Shown: positions 1 to 7,076, numbered from the stretch's first letter. The stretch is 30,118 nucleotides of DNA from JBDUDK01 sp040002995 (GCA_040002995.1 JBDUDK010000084.1:1-30118), one strand, 5' to 3'. Notes: generated by a model not told the origin, from the sequence alone. Made by a program: numbers and translations.

Positions 1-586
1 CGTTGATGATGTCGTCGAGCAGCATGCGCAGGTGGGCGTTGATCGGGTAGTGGCCGGAGAGCTTCTCGTCGAGGTAGCGGGCGAACACTTCGACGTGCCG
101 GGCCTCGTCGACCACCTGCGTCGCCGCGTACAGTTTGGCGTCGTACCACGGCACCGTCTCACAGATCTTCGCGGTGCACAGCAGCGCTCCCTGCTCGCCG
201 TGCATGAACTGGCTCAGCCGCCAGTTGCTCGACTCGACGCCGAACGCCAGCCATTCCCTGTCGCTCCATGACTCAACCGGGGTGCCCGCGTAGGAGTCGG
301 TGTTGAGTCCGACTCCGATCATCGCCTGCTCCTCCGCGACCTGCTTTTCCTGATCGACCTCGAGGTCCCACGGCAGGTCGGTCGTTGCGTTCCACTGGCC
401 GACTTTGGCCTTCTCGTAGAGGCGGCGCAGGGCCGGGCGGGCGAGTGAGTAGTCCCACGTGAACATGGCGTCGGCGTTGTCGCGCACCGCGTGGGAGACC
501 TCGTCGACGTCGGTATTGGCAATCGCGAGGATCGCCTCGATGTCGTTGATCTCATTGCGACCAATGAGCGATTCGTTGGTGGCCAT
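1..586 (-). CDS. Ferritin-like diiron protein, C-terminus cut off by the window edge
   Basis: The frame is open from an ATG at 586 to the left edge and gives 195 residues. The Shine-Dalgarno sequence AGGAG lies seven bases before the ATG, inside the end of the upstream TetR gene. Glu131 (in HGEQGA) and Glu161-Ala-Arg-His164 match the E and ExxH iron ligands of ferritin-like diiron proteins such as R2-like or AurF-like oxygenases. The other ligands may lie in the earlier helices or beyond the edge. The substrate cannot be told. The gene is 13 bases downstream of a TetR regulator, so the two are probably one operon and this protein is probably controlled by that regulator. I am sure of the reading frame and fairly sure of the fold, but not of the reaction. 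Confidence 0.8.
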   Translation of the reverse strand, partial: MATNESLIGRNEINDIEAILAIANTDVDEVSHAVRDNADAMFTWDYSLARPALRRLYEKAKVGQWNATTDLPWDLEVDQEKQVAEEQAMIGVGLNTDSYAGTPVESWSDREWLAFGVESSNWRLSQFMHGEQGALLCTAKICETVPWYDAKLYAATQVVDEARHVEVFARYLDEKLSGHYPINAHLRMLLDDIIN

Positions 587-599
587 TGCGGTGCTCCTG

Positions 600-1184
600 T
601 CAGGCGTAAAGGGCTAGAGGGGCGAACGTGGTGATGAGGCGGCCGACCGACTGCCGGTCGGTGACGTCGACGTGGGGTGAGGGACTCAGGCCGTAAGCAA
701 GAACCATGCGACCCACCCACTCGGCCAACCGGGCGGCATGGTCGGGCGAGCACCAGCGGGCGAGCAGGCCCGGACCCAGTGCCGCGCTGTGCGCCAGCAC
801 CTGCTCGGCGCCTCTGAAGCAGACGTGTGGCAACACGACATCGGGCTCGTTTTGAAGCAGATAGCCGAGCGCGTCGTGCTCGGCTACGAAATGTCCGACC
901 GTCACGAGCACACCGACCAGCGCGTCGTGCAGGTCGGGAGCCTCGGCGACTTCGGCTTCTAGTGCCTCGTACAGGCGGGACGCTTCTGCGGCAACGACGG
1001 CGGCGAGCAGCGCTTCCTTACCCGTGGGATAGGCGCGGTACAGCGTCGCCCGACTGCACCCCGCTTCGCGCGCCACGTCGTCAAACGTCGTACGGCGCCA
1101 TCCCCAGCGGCCGAGACAGCGCAACGTGGCCGCGACGGCGCGATCGGGGAGCGGGGGCGAGGTCAGGTCGATCGTCGGAGACAC
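600..1184 (-). CDS. TetR-family transcriptional regulator
   Basis: This protein has 194 residues. The N-terminal helix-turn-helix is clear at about residues 28-62 (FDDVAREAGCSRATLYRAYPTGKEALL), followed by an all-helical ligand-binding half that is not diagnostic. The start is a GTG at 1184 with no Shine-Dalgarno sequence. A hexamer CAAACT ends seven bases upstream and a TTGACA lies 16 bases before it, so the transcript may begin at the GTG itself. A palindrome (1186-1212) sits between and over these elements, which suggests autorepression. The ferritin-like gene follows in the same direction after 13 bases and is the likely regulated partner. The ligand is unknown. Confidence 0.92.
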   Translation of the reverse strand: MSPTIDLTSPPLPDRAVAATLRCLGRWGWRRTTFDDVAREAGCSRATLYRAYPTGKEALLAAVVAAEASRLYEALEAEVAEAPDLHDALVGVLVTVGHFVAEHDALGYLLQNEPDVVLPHVCFRGAEQVLAHSAALGPGLLARWCSPDHAARLAEWVGRMVLAYGLSPSPHVDVTDRQSVGRLITTFAPLALYA

Positions 1185-1185
1185 T

Positions 1186-1212
1186 TGAGACAGTTTGGCA
1201 TTTCTTGTCTCA
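1186..1212. promoter_or_regulatory. Likely TetR operator
   Basis: TGAGACA, 13 bases, TGTCTCA is a perfect inverted repeat of 7-bp arms. It extends imperfectly outward (GACACT and GTGTC) with one extra base on one side. It covers the spacer and the -10 region of the minus-strand promoter of the TetR gene starting at 1184. Dyads of this layout at a TetR promoter are typical autorepressor sites. Binding is inferred. Confidence 0.7.
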
Positions 1213-1219
1213 GTGTCAA
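1192..1219 (-). promoter_or_regulatory. Promoter of the TetR/ferritin-like operon
   Basis: On the minus strand a perfect TTGACA (1214-1219) is followed after 16 bases by CAAACT (1192-1197), which matches three of six positions of the -10 consensus. The predicted transcript start falls at or next to the GTG at 1184, which has no ribosome binding site. The -35 match is strong and the -10 weak. Confidence 0.5.
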
Positions 1220-1233
1220 GGACGGGGCCGAGA

Positions 1234-1289
1234 GCTAGCCCGAGAGTGCTAGCCCGAGAGTGCTAGCCCGAGAGTGCTAGCCCGAAAAT
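1234..1289. repeat. Four tandem copies of a 14-bp unit over the end of a TetR gene
   Basis: The unit GCTAGCCCGAGAGT is repeated exactly at 1234, 1248 and 1262. A fourth copy at 1276 (GCTAGCCCGAAAAT) carries two changes. On the minus strand each copy contains a TAG. The TAG of the divergent copy is the true stop of the second TetR gene. Because 14 is not a multiple of three, the copies place TAG in all three frames. The unit could expand or contract by slippage without altering the protein. Confidence 0.9.
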
Positions 1290-1834
1290 GCAGCAAGGAA
1301 CTGCGTGCGCACCAGATCGCGTAGCTCGTCGTCGTCGTCGACATCCCAGAGGCCGGCCGTGCCGATGTAGGAGACCAGCAGCCGGGCAAGATGATCGGCC
1401 GCCCAACCGGGGTCGACAGCGGGCTCGAGCGCCAGGACCTCGGGCAGGAAGAAACCGGTGATGGCCGCATGGATCCGGTCGTCGACACCGGCGAAGAGGG
1501 GCAGGAACCGCTCCGGTTCGGTGGCGAGGAAGCGCTGGAGCAGTTCGTGGTCGTCGATCGCGTGCCGGGCAAAGCGCAGGCCCCGCGTGAGGATGGTCTC
1601 GAGGTCGGCGCTGCCCTCGACCGCCGCGTGGAGGCGGCGCAGGAACTTCACGGACTCCCACTCCACCGCGGCCACCAGCACCTCGTCCTTGCCGCCGGGG
1701 AAACGGCGGTAGAGCGTCGCTCGCGAGATACCGGCCCGCTGGGCGACTTCGGCCATCGAGATGTGCGCCAGACCCACCTCGGCGGCCACCGCGACGACGA
1801 CCTCCAAGACCCGCTCGCGCTGCTCGTCGGCCAC
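1277..1834 (-). CDS. Second TetR-family transcriptional regulator
   Basis: This protein has 185 residues with a TetR helix-turn-helix at about residues 24-55 (HISMAEVAQRAGISRATLYRRFPGGKDEVL). It is not a close copy of the neighbouring TetR protein. The start is GTG at 1834. A hexamer TAGGGT ends seven bases upstream, which could be a -10 element of a leaderless transcript or, less likely, a weak ribosome binding site. It begins 28 bases after the stop of the anti-sigma-like gene. Its stop codon lies in the last unit of a 14-bp tandem repeat. Its target is unknown. It could act on itself or on the sigma-factor locus next door, but the sequence does not show this. Confidence 0.92.
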   Translation of the reverse strand: MADEQRERVLEVVVAVAAEVGLAHISMAEVAQRAGISRATLYRRFPGGKDEVLVAAVEWESVKFLRRLHAAVEGSADLETILTRGLRFARHAIDDHELLQRFLATEPERFLPLFAGVDDRIHAAITGFFLPEVLALEPAVDPGWAADHLARLLVSYIGTAGLWDVDDDDELRDLVRTQFLAAFSG

Positions 1835-1841
1835 TGCGTCA

Positions 1842-1847
1842 ACCCTA
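1842..1847 (-). promoter_or_regulatory. Possible -10 element of the second TetR gene
   Basis: TAGGGT fits the actinobacterial -10 pattern TANNNT and ends seven bases before the GTG at 1834, where a leaderless transcript would begin. A small hairpin (GAGCG, three bases, CGCTC at 1848-1860) lies just upstream. I saw no good -35 box. Confidence 0.35.
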
Positions 1848-1862
1848 GAGCGCGCCGCTCGC

Positions 1863-2669
1863 TTACGGCTGGGGCGGCCAGACGGGCGGCACGAAGCCGT
1901 AGGCCGCCGGGTCGGGCTCGGGGCCGCAGATCGCGGTCGGCCCTGACCTGAGGTTCTCCTTCATGCACGTCTCCCAGGACGTGCGGGCACTTCGGTAGCC
2001 CTCGAGGTTCGGTTCGTTGCCGCAACGAGCGGCGATCTGCTCTTGGGTGAGACCCGCTTGCTGGCCGTTCGTCGCGCACTCCCGCCACCGGGCTCTGGCT
2101 TGTTCAAGACCGGCGGGCGGAGGAGGCGGCGCGAGCACCGTCGTCGTGGGGGTTTCGGGAGGACGGGACTTGGCCGTTGTAGACGGGGGCTCGGTCGTTG
2201 GCCGGGTCTCGACGGTGGCGAACGGGACCGTGACGGCCGCTGCGGTCGCGGGCGGGGACTGCACTGTGGTCGTGACGATCGGCTCGACGGTGGTGGCCGG
2301 GGCGCTTTCGGTGGGACCAGTGGTCTCGACCGGCGCGGTGGCGCTCGCGGCCGTGGGGGTAGTGCCGCCGCTCTCCCAGGGCGCGACCACCGCGACGCCT
2401 CCGAGGGCGACGGCCACGGCGGCGGCAGCCGCCCAGATCGCCGAGGGGCGGCGGCGCGTCCGCTCGGTCTCGAGCTCAACGTAGGTGCCGAGGTCTTTCT
2501 CGCCTCGTAGCAGCGAGGTGACTGCGGGGGACGGCCCTACCTGAGCACGCGTGGCGCGCTCGCGCAGTTCGGCCGCGAAGGCAGCGACGGGCTCGAGGTC
2601 GGGATGGCCCGCCGGGGCGCGACCCGCGAGCGCATCGTTGATAGCACGGTCGCGGTCGCTGGGGGTCAT
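1863..2669 (-). CDS. Membrane anti-sigma-factor-like protein
   Basis: This protein has 268 residues. A cytoplasmic N-terminal part (about 1-75) precedes one membrane segment at about 77-97 (IWAAAAAVAVALGGVAVV). A Thr/Pro/Ala-rich stretch follows (about 100-190). The C-terminal domain has four cysteines (WRECATNG, AARCGN, WETCMKEN, AICGPE), able to form disulfides outside the cell. The start ATG at 2669 has a strong GGAAGGA ribosome binding site. It lies 22 bases after the sigma-factor gene, the usual place for the matching anti-sigma factor. I do not see the HxxxCxxC motif of zinc-binding anti-sigma factors, so the role is inferred from position and topology. If the sigma gene is dead, this may be an orphan. 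Confidence 0.7.
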   Translation of the reverse strand: MTPSDRDRAINDALAGRAPAGHPDLEPVAAFAAELRERATRAQVGPSPAVTSLLRGEKDLGTYVELETERTRRRPSAIWAAAAAVAVALGGVAVVAPWESGGTTPTAASATAPVETTGPTESAPATTVEPIVTTTVQSPPATAAAVTVPFATVETRPTTEPPSTTAKSRPPETPTTTVLAPPPPPAGLEQARARWRECATNGQQAGLTQEQIAARCGNEPNLEGYRSARTSWETCMKENLRSGPTAICGPEPDPAAYGFVPPVWPPQP

Positions 2670-2691
2670 CGTCTCGGTCCTTCCTTCCTTC

Positions 2692-3315
2692 CTAACGTCG
2701 GTCGGGGCCGAAAAGGTACGGGTCCTCGGCGAGGATGCGCTGAAGCGCGGCGATGCCCCTGTGCTGCAATGCCTTCACCGCGCCCGGGCGCTTGCCGAGA
2801 ATCTCGGCGATCTGGTCGGTGGTGAGGTCGCCGAAGATCCGCAGCACAAGAACATCACGCTGGTCGGGTGCGAGGCGGGCCAGCACGGCCTGGACCCGCT
2901 CGGTGCCCCATCCGGTCAGCGGGTCGGCCTCTGTGCCATCGGGCGGCTCCGGGGGCGCCGCCACGAACTCGAGGCGGACACGGCGGCCGGCGGCCCGTCG
3001 AGCGTCGATCAGGGCGTTACGGGCAATCGCGAACAGCCACCCCCGAAATGCGCCTTCGTCACCCGTGAACCCGTCCAGGCTGCGCAGGGCACGCTCCATC
3101 ACCTCGTTCGCGAGTGACTCGTGGTCAACGCCTTTTTAGGCCCCGAGATACCCGGCGATCGCGCCGGCGTGGGCCCGGTACAGACGCTCGAGCGCCCACG
3201 GCTCTCGGGCCTTGGCCGCGCCGAGCAACTCCTCGAACGGCACCGCCACCACCCGGGACGTGCCGATGCGGCGCAGCGCACGTGCGGCATCATCGGTTCG
3301 AAGACCCGACCCCAT
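2692..3315 (-). pseudogene. ECF-type sigma factor interrupted by an in-frame TAA
   Basis: Read through codon 60, the frame from the ATG at 3315 gives a 207-position sigma-70-family protein. Region 2 is split: FEELLGAAKAREPWALERLYRAHA precedes the stop, and KGVDHESLANEVMERALRSL continues in the same frame after it. Region 4 (LAPDQRDVLVLRIFGDL, then a helix-turn-helix with GAVKALQHRG) is complete. The TAA is at 3136-3138. No further stops occur, and both halves align as one protein, so a single substitution explains it and no frameshift is needed. A restart at ATG 3102 would leave out the first part of region 2 and probably not work. It may be a recent pseudogene, a sequencing error, or a readthrough site. 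The anti-sigma-like gene follows after 22 bases. Confidence 0.8.
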
Positions 3316-3324
3316 CGTGTTGTT

Positions 3325-3339
3325 CTCGGTCAAACCGAG
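3325..3339. promoter_or_regulatory. Small inverted repeat just before the sigma gene
   Basis: CTCGGT, three bases, ACCGAG forms a 6-bp stem nine bases before the sigma ATG at 3315. No strong ribosome binding site is seen. The 3' arm on the minus strand contains the only GAG-like sequence, so the hairpin could mask translation initiation or be a protein-binding dyad. Confidence 0.4.
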
Positions 3340-3364
3340 CTCCGAATCAACCGAACGAGGCGAT

Positions 3365-3381
3365 CCTGACCGTCGGTCAGG
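3365..3381 (-). terminator. Hairpin over the stop codon of the acyl-CoA ligase
   Basis: CCTGACCG, one base, CGGTCAGG is a perfect 8-bp dyad covering the TGA of the ligase gene (3377-3379). There is no T-run after it. It could be a weak terminator separating the ligase from the sigma gene, or a 3'-end stabiliser. Confidence 0.4.
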
Positions 3382-5005
3382 CTCCGGGCAGCTGATAGTC
3401 GGCGAAGCGATCACGAAGCGTCTTCTTCGAGAACTTGCCGACACTCGTCTTGGGAACCTCGTCGATGAACACGACGTCGTCGGGCAGCTGCCACTTTGCG
3501 AGCTTCGGCGCGAGGAACGCGAGCACGTCGTCGGGCGTGAGCTCCTCGCCCGGCTTGACCACCACGCACGCGAGCGGCCGCTCACTCCAGCGCGGGTGAG
3601 GCACGCCGATCACCGCGGCCTCGGCGATCTTCGGGTGCGACATCAGCTCGTTTTCGATGTCGACCGAGCTGATCCATTCGCCGCCCGACTTGATGAGGTC
3701 CTTGGTGCGATCGACAAGACGGATGTAGCCCTCTTGGTTGATCGTGGCGACGTCGCCAGTGCGGAGCCACCCATCGTCGGTGAACGAGTCGACCGAGCGA
3801 GGAGTGCGGTAGTAGTCGCTCGCGATCCACGGACCGCGCACCTGGAGCTCGCCGCTCGTCTCACCGTCCCACGCGACGGGGTCAATGCTGCCCGGCTCGA
3901 CCACCCGGACGTCGACTCCGACCGAAACGATGCCGACGGTGCTGCGTAGATCGGCGAGCTCTGCGTCGTCGCGATCGGCGAGCGTGCTCTTGACGCGACA
4001 GATCGCGGCGATCGGGCTCGTTTCCGTCATCCCCCATGCCTGCAGAATCGGCAGGCCGACCTGCTCGCGGTAGCCCTCCGACAGCGCCCGCGGCACGGCC
4101 GACCCGCCGCACGGGATGGCGCGAAGCGCGCTGGTGTCGCGGCCCTTGAGCTCCGGGAGCACACCCATCCAAATGGTGGGCACGCCCGCGGCGACCGTCA
4201 CCTTCTGCCCCACGACTAAGTCCGCAACCGCCTTGGCCGAAAGATCAGGGCCGGGCAGGACGAGTGCGGCGCCGGACGCGACCGCGGCGTGCGCGAGCCC
4301 CCACGCGTTGGCGTGGAACATCGGTACGACCGGCAAGATGATGTCGCTCTCGCGGACACCGAGAGAGTCGACGGTCATGGCGGCGATGGTGTGCAGGAAC
4401 GTCGACCGGTGGCTATAGACGACACCCTTCGGGTTGCCCGTCGTGCCGCTCGTGTAACACATCGACGCGGCGCGGTTTTCGTCGTCGACGCGAAACTCGA
4501 CGGGCTCAGCCTCGGACATGAGGTCCTCGTAGCGAAGAAGCTCGATTCCTGCCGAGTCGGTTGGTATCTCGCCTTTGCCGTCGTCCATCACGACCACATG
4601 ACGCACCGTTTCGAATGTCTTCAACAACGGGAACAGCAGGGCGGTGAGCGATCGATCGCAGAAGATGACCTCGTCTTCCGCGTGGTTCGCGATGTAGGTG
4701 ATTTGCTCGGGGAACAGCCGGATGTTGAGCGTGTGAAGCACACGGCCTGTACAGGGCGCCGCGAAATACAACTCGAGGTGACGCGCGGTGTTCCAACCGA
4801 AGGTGGCGACCCGCCCGTCGGCCGAAATGCCCAACGCGTCGAGTACTCCACCGAGCTTTCGAGTGCGCTGCGCCCATTCCGCGTAGGTCGTGCGTTCGAG
4901 ACCGGCGCCCGTGGCGGTTGTGATCGTCTTGGCTCCAAAAAAGCCTTCATTTCTCTCGAAGAGGTGGACGAGAGTAAGCGGGTAGTCCTGCATCAAACCC
5001 TGCAT
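3377..5005 (-). CDS. AMP-forming fatty acyl-CoA ligase
   Basis: This protein has 542 residues and belongs to the adenylate-forming (ANL) superfamily. It activates a carboxylic acid with ATP to an acyl-adenylate and transfers it to CoA. The phosphate-binding loop YTSGTTGNPKG is at 184-194. The motif GWLRTGDVATINQEGYIRLVDRTKDLIKSGGEWIS covers the hinge region, and VGKFSKKTLRD near the end holds the C-terminal catalytic lysine. The N-terminus MQGLMQDYPLTL resembles medium/long-chain acyl-CoA synthetases of the AlkK type. I chose the ATG at 5005 because AGGGGGGAG lies just upstream. A longer frame to 5152 would overlap the divergent gene and looks unlike the family. Chain-length preference is not known. 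Confidence 0.93.
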   Translation of the reverse strand: MQGLMQDYPLTLVHLFERNEGFFGAKTITTATGAGLERTTYAEWAQRTRKLGGVLDALGISADGRVATFGWNTARHLELYFAAPCTGRVLHTLNIRLFPEQITYIANHAEDEVIFCDRSLTALLFPLLKTFETVRHVVVMDDGKGEIPTDSAGIELLRYEDLMSEAEPVEFRVDDENRAASMCYTSGTTGNPKGVVYSHRSTFLHTIAAMTVDSLGVRESDIILPVVPMFHANAWGLAHAAVASGAALVLPGPDLSAKAVADLVVGQKVTVAAGVPTIWMGVLPELKGRDTSALRAIPCGGSAVPRALSEGYREQVGLPILQAWGMTETSPIAAICRVKSTLADRDDAELADLRSTVGIVSVGVDVRVVEPGSIDPVAWDGETSGELQVRGPWIASDYYRTPRSVDSFTDDGWLRTGDVATINQEGYIRLVDRTKDLIKSGGEWISSVDIENELMSHPKIAEAAVIGVPHPRWSERPLACVVVKPGEELTPDDVLAFLAPKLAKWQLPDDVVFIDEVPKTSVGKFSKKTLRDRFADYQLPGA

Positions 5006-5018
5006 CGATGCTCCCCCC

Positions 5019-5061
5019 TCGATGGGCGCCGGCCGCCGGGCTCGACGGGCGCCGGCCGCCG
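5019..5061. repeat. Tandem 20-bp direct repeat between divergent genes
   Basis: TCGAYGGGCGCCGGCCGCCG occurs at 5019-5038 and 5042-5061, differing at one base, with a 23-bp period. It fills most of the 79-bp gap between the acyl-CoA ligase and the DedA-like gene. The units contain GGCGCC and GGCCGGCGCC-like self-complementary cores. The first copy begins at the ligase ribosome binding site. Confidence 0.85.
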
Positions 5062-5069
5062 CGTGAGCG

Positions 5070-5075
5070 TACCCT
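5070..5075 (+). promoter_or_regulatory. Possible -10 element of the DedA-like gene
   Basis: TACCCT fits TANNNT and ends nine bases before the ATG at 5085, which has no ribosome binding site. That would give a leader of about three bases. No clear -35 box is seen. Confidence 0.35.
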
Positions 5076-5084
5076 TCGCCAGTC

Positions 5085-5744
5085 ATGTCCCGCCGCCGGC
5101 GACTCGCCCTACTCCTCGTGCCGATCGGCGCGTTCCTCGTGCTCGCCAACACCGGATCGGTGCTTGCGCCGAGCTGGGCGCATCACCATCCGGCGCTGCT
5201 CCTGTCATTCGACAGCCGTAACCGCCACCTCCTTCTGACCGTCGGCGGGGGCATCGCCCCGGCCGCCTTTTTCCTCATCGGTTTCGTGCGGCTGTTGATC
5301 ACCGACCCGCTCTTCTACCTACTCGGGCGGTGGTACGGCGACACCGCGATCCGGTGGTTCGAGCGCACAACCGGTGGGGCAAACGGCACGGCCGCGTTCA
5401 TCTCTCGCGTCTTCGCGAAGGCAGGCGATGTGCTCGTGCTGATCATGCCGAACAACATCGTCAGCCTCCTCGCCGGTCATACGCGGATGGACTGGCGCCG
5501 CTTCGCGGTGCTCGACATCGTCGGCACTATCGGCCGTCTGATCGTGATGTGGTTCCTCGGCCGGGCGTTTCGGAAACCGCTCGAGACGGTGGTCGACTGG
5601 CTCCAACGATTCCAGTGGCCGCTGATCGGAGCGTTCGCCGTGATTGCCATACTCAACGGACTCCGGTCGGCGCGTGCCGCGGTGCCCGTCGTCGAGGAAT
5701 TGGAGCTGCTCGCCGTGGAGGAGGACGATCAGGCCGAGGCTTGA
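5085..5744 (+). CDS. DedA/VTT-like membrane protein
   Basis: This protein has 219 residues. Hydrophobic segments lie at about 7-30, 52-85, 115-128, 143-160 and 175-190. A conserved-looking stretch DPLFYLLGRWYGDTAIRWFER resembles the membrane-embedded part of DedA (VTT-domain) proteins, which are thought to move lipids or maintain the membrane. The C-terminus is short, acidic and cytoplasmic-looking (VEELELLAVEEDDQAEA). It diverges from the acyl-CoA ligase gene across a gap filled by a repeat and ends with a 16-bp tail-to-tail overlap with the DUF4388 gene. I am confident it is an integral membrane protein and moderately confident of the family. Confidence 0.8.
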   Translation: MSRRRRLALLLVPIGAFLVLANTGSVLAPSWAHHHPALLLSFDSRNRHLLLTVGGGIAPAAFFLIGFVRLLITDPLFYLLGRWYGDTAIRWFERTTGGANGTAAFISRVFAKAGDVLVLIMPNNIVSLLAGHTRMDWRRFAVLDIVGTIGRLIVMWFLGRAFRKPLETVVDWLQRFQWPLIGAFAVIAILNGLRSARAAVPVVEELELLAVEEDDQAEA

Positions 5745-6358
5745 TCGACTTCCACGACCTCATCCTCCGTGAGATCGATGACGCCCATGTGGTCTGTCGA
5801 CGGCGGCCCACCGTCGACGGTGGCGATGCCCGCTTCGACCAGGTCGGCCAGGCGGCGCCGTCCGGCGAGGTCGTGCGTTCCGATGAAGTGCACAAGTTCG
5901 CCGACGGTCGCGGGTCCGTCGGCGAGCAGCAGTACCAAACCCCAACGGTCGTCGTTCACGGTCACGGGGCCATCGGGGTCGCTCACGAGACGAACGGTCG
6001 CGTCGGCAGAGGGCACGACGTCGAGGATCTCGGCCCACTCAGTGACCATCGCCTCGAGATCACCCACGAGACTCATCACTCCCACCGGCGCGTGTTCGAT
6101 CGTGCTCGTGGCCTGTTCGCCGCTTACGAACTGCCACCGTGCGGGTCCGGCACGCAAGATGTCGAAAAGGGCCACGGCCGGGGTGATGTTGTCGCCGTGG
6201 GCGTCTGACTGTTCAGCCACGATGCCACCGTCGGCGACCCACAGATGGACCTCGCCATTGGCTCCTTCGGAGTCGAGACGGCCGACACGAATCAGCTGTT
6301 GGAGCCAGCCGACGACATCCATGACCGAGAACGTCTCGAACGTTCCATCGAGCGCCAT
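5729..6358 (-). CDS. DUF4388-domain protein with a C-terminal winged-helix-like part
   Basis: This protein has 209 residues. The opening MALDGTFETFSVMDVVGWLQQLIRVGRL is characteristic of DUF4388, a domain found in bacterial regulatory and signalling proteins. The first ~100 residues fit that domain. Residues about 140-195 (WGLVLLLADGPATVGELVHFIGTHDLAGRRRLADLVEAGIA) look like a winged helix. No catalytic motif is seen. The start ATG at 6358 has AGGAGG twelve bases upstream, a longer spacing than usual. The gene is 39 bases downstream of a LysE-type exporter and probably shares its transcript. A role in regulation or polarity is only a guess from the domain. Confidence 0.75.
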   Translation of the reverse strand: MALDGTFETFSVMDVVGWLQQLIRVGRLDSEGANGEVHLWVADGGIVAEQSDAHGDNITPAVALFDILRAGPARWQFVSGEQATSTIEHAPVGVMSLVGDLEAMVTEWAEILDVVPSADATVRLVSDPDGPVTVNDDRWGLVLLLADGPATVGELVHFIGTHDLAGRRRLADLVEAGIATVDGGPPSTDHMGVIDLTEDEVVEVDQASA

Positions 6359-6397
6359 GGAAACGATTGGCCTCCTGGGGTCGGGATCGGCGCCAGT

Positions 6398-7024
6398 TCA
6401 GTCGCCGCGTACACAGCGCCAGCCAAGCACGCCAGCGAAGGAGAGTACGGCGATACCCGACAGCGCGTCGACGCCCTGCAGGACACGGGGGCCCGTACGT
6501 CGCCCCAGCCACCCCGCCACGCAGGACAGGAGTGTGAACCACAGCAGGCTCCCGACCCCGACTGCGGCCACCAATAGTGCGGCCAGCCCCGGCCCCACAA
6601 CTAACCGCGAGCCCGAGGCGGCGGCGAAGGCAGCCGCCCACGACGCGATCGTGAGGGGGTTCGACGCCGTGGCCGCGATCGCCGTCCGGAACGCGACCCG
6701 AGCCGAGCCCACCTCGTCGTCGGCCTCTCCCCCGGCGCGGACTCTGAACGCCGACCACAACGTCCGCCCCCCGATCACCGCGAGGACGCCGGCCCCGATC
6801 AGCCCGAGGACCGGACGCAACCACGGCACCGTCACAAGGCGGGCGACGCCTGCCACGCCGAGTGCCGCATAGCAGAGGTCGACCAGCGCGGCACCACCGC
6901 CAATCGCGATGCCGACCCGCACACCGTGGCGCAACGCGCTGCGGGCACACAGCAGCCAGATCGGTCCGACCTGCGCGCCGATCGCGAATCCGAGCGACAG
7001 TCCGGTGACGGCGGCGGTGAGCAC
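6398..7024 (-). CDS. LysE/RhtB-family amino acid exporter-like protein
   Basis: This protein has 208 residues, the usual size for the LysE/RhtB family of small-molecule exporters. The start motif TGLSLGFAIGAQVGPIWLL matches the family hallmark GxxxGPxxLL. About six membrane segments follow, and SNPLTIASWAAAFA matches the conserved NP-containing helix. I placed the start at the GTG at 7024, because longer frames run into the divergent LOG gene and add an arginine-rich stretch alien to the family. TACCTT ends six bases upstream of this GTG and there is no Shine-Dalgarno sequence, so the transcript may be leaderless. The substrate, probably an amino acid or similar metabolite, cannot be read from the sequence. 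Confidence 0.85.
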   Translation of the reverse strand: MLTAAVTGLSLGFAIGAQVGPIWLLCARSALRHGVRVGIAIGGGAALVDLCYAALGVAGVARLVTVPWLRPVLGLIGAGVLAVIGGRTLWSAFRVRAGGEADDEVGSARVAFRTAIAATASNPLTIASWAAAFAAASGSRLVVGPGLAALLVAAVGVGSLLWFTLLSCVAGWLGRRTGPRVLQGVDALSGIAVLSFAGVLGWRCVRGD

Positions 7025-7030
7025 GGGGCG

Positions 7031-7036
7031 AAGGTA
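7031..7036 (-). promoter_or_regulatory. Possible -10 element of the LysE-type gene
   Basis: On the minus strand TACCTT (TANNNT) ends six bases before the GTG at 7024, the distance expected for a leaderless transcript. Confidence 0.4.
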
Positions 7037-7060
7037 CCGAACTAGGCCCCTCCGCCTCGT

Positions 7061-7066
7061 TAGCTT
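7061..7066 (+). promoter_or_regulatory. Possible -10 element of the LOG-family gene
   Basis: TAGCTT (TANNNT) ends ten bases before the ATG at 7077. No ribosome binding site is present, so a very short leader is suggested. Confidence 0.35.
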
Positions 7067-7076
7067 TCTCGGCCGT

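Noticed and set aside
1234..1289. Attachment site or integration scar at the 14-bp repeats
   Set aside because: No integrase, tRNA or mobile gene is nearby; simple tandem slippage explains them.
3099..3140. Programmed frameshift in the sigma gene at the A-run
   Set aside because: The coding frame is the same before and after the stop, so a shift would not restore the protein.
4289..5221. A 310-residue open frame opposite the acyl-CoA ligase
   Set aside because: The ligase frame has all family motifs; this one is its reverse shadow.
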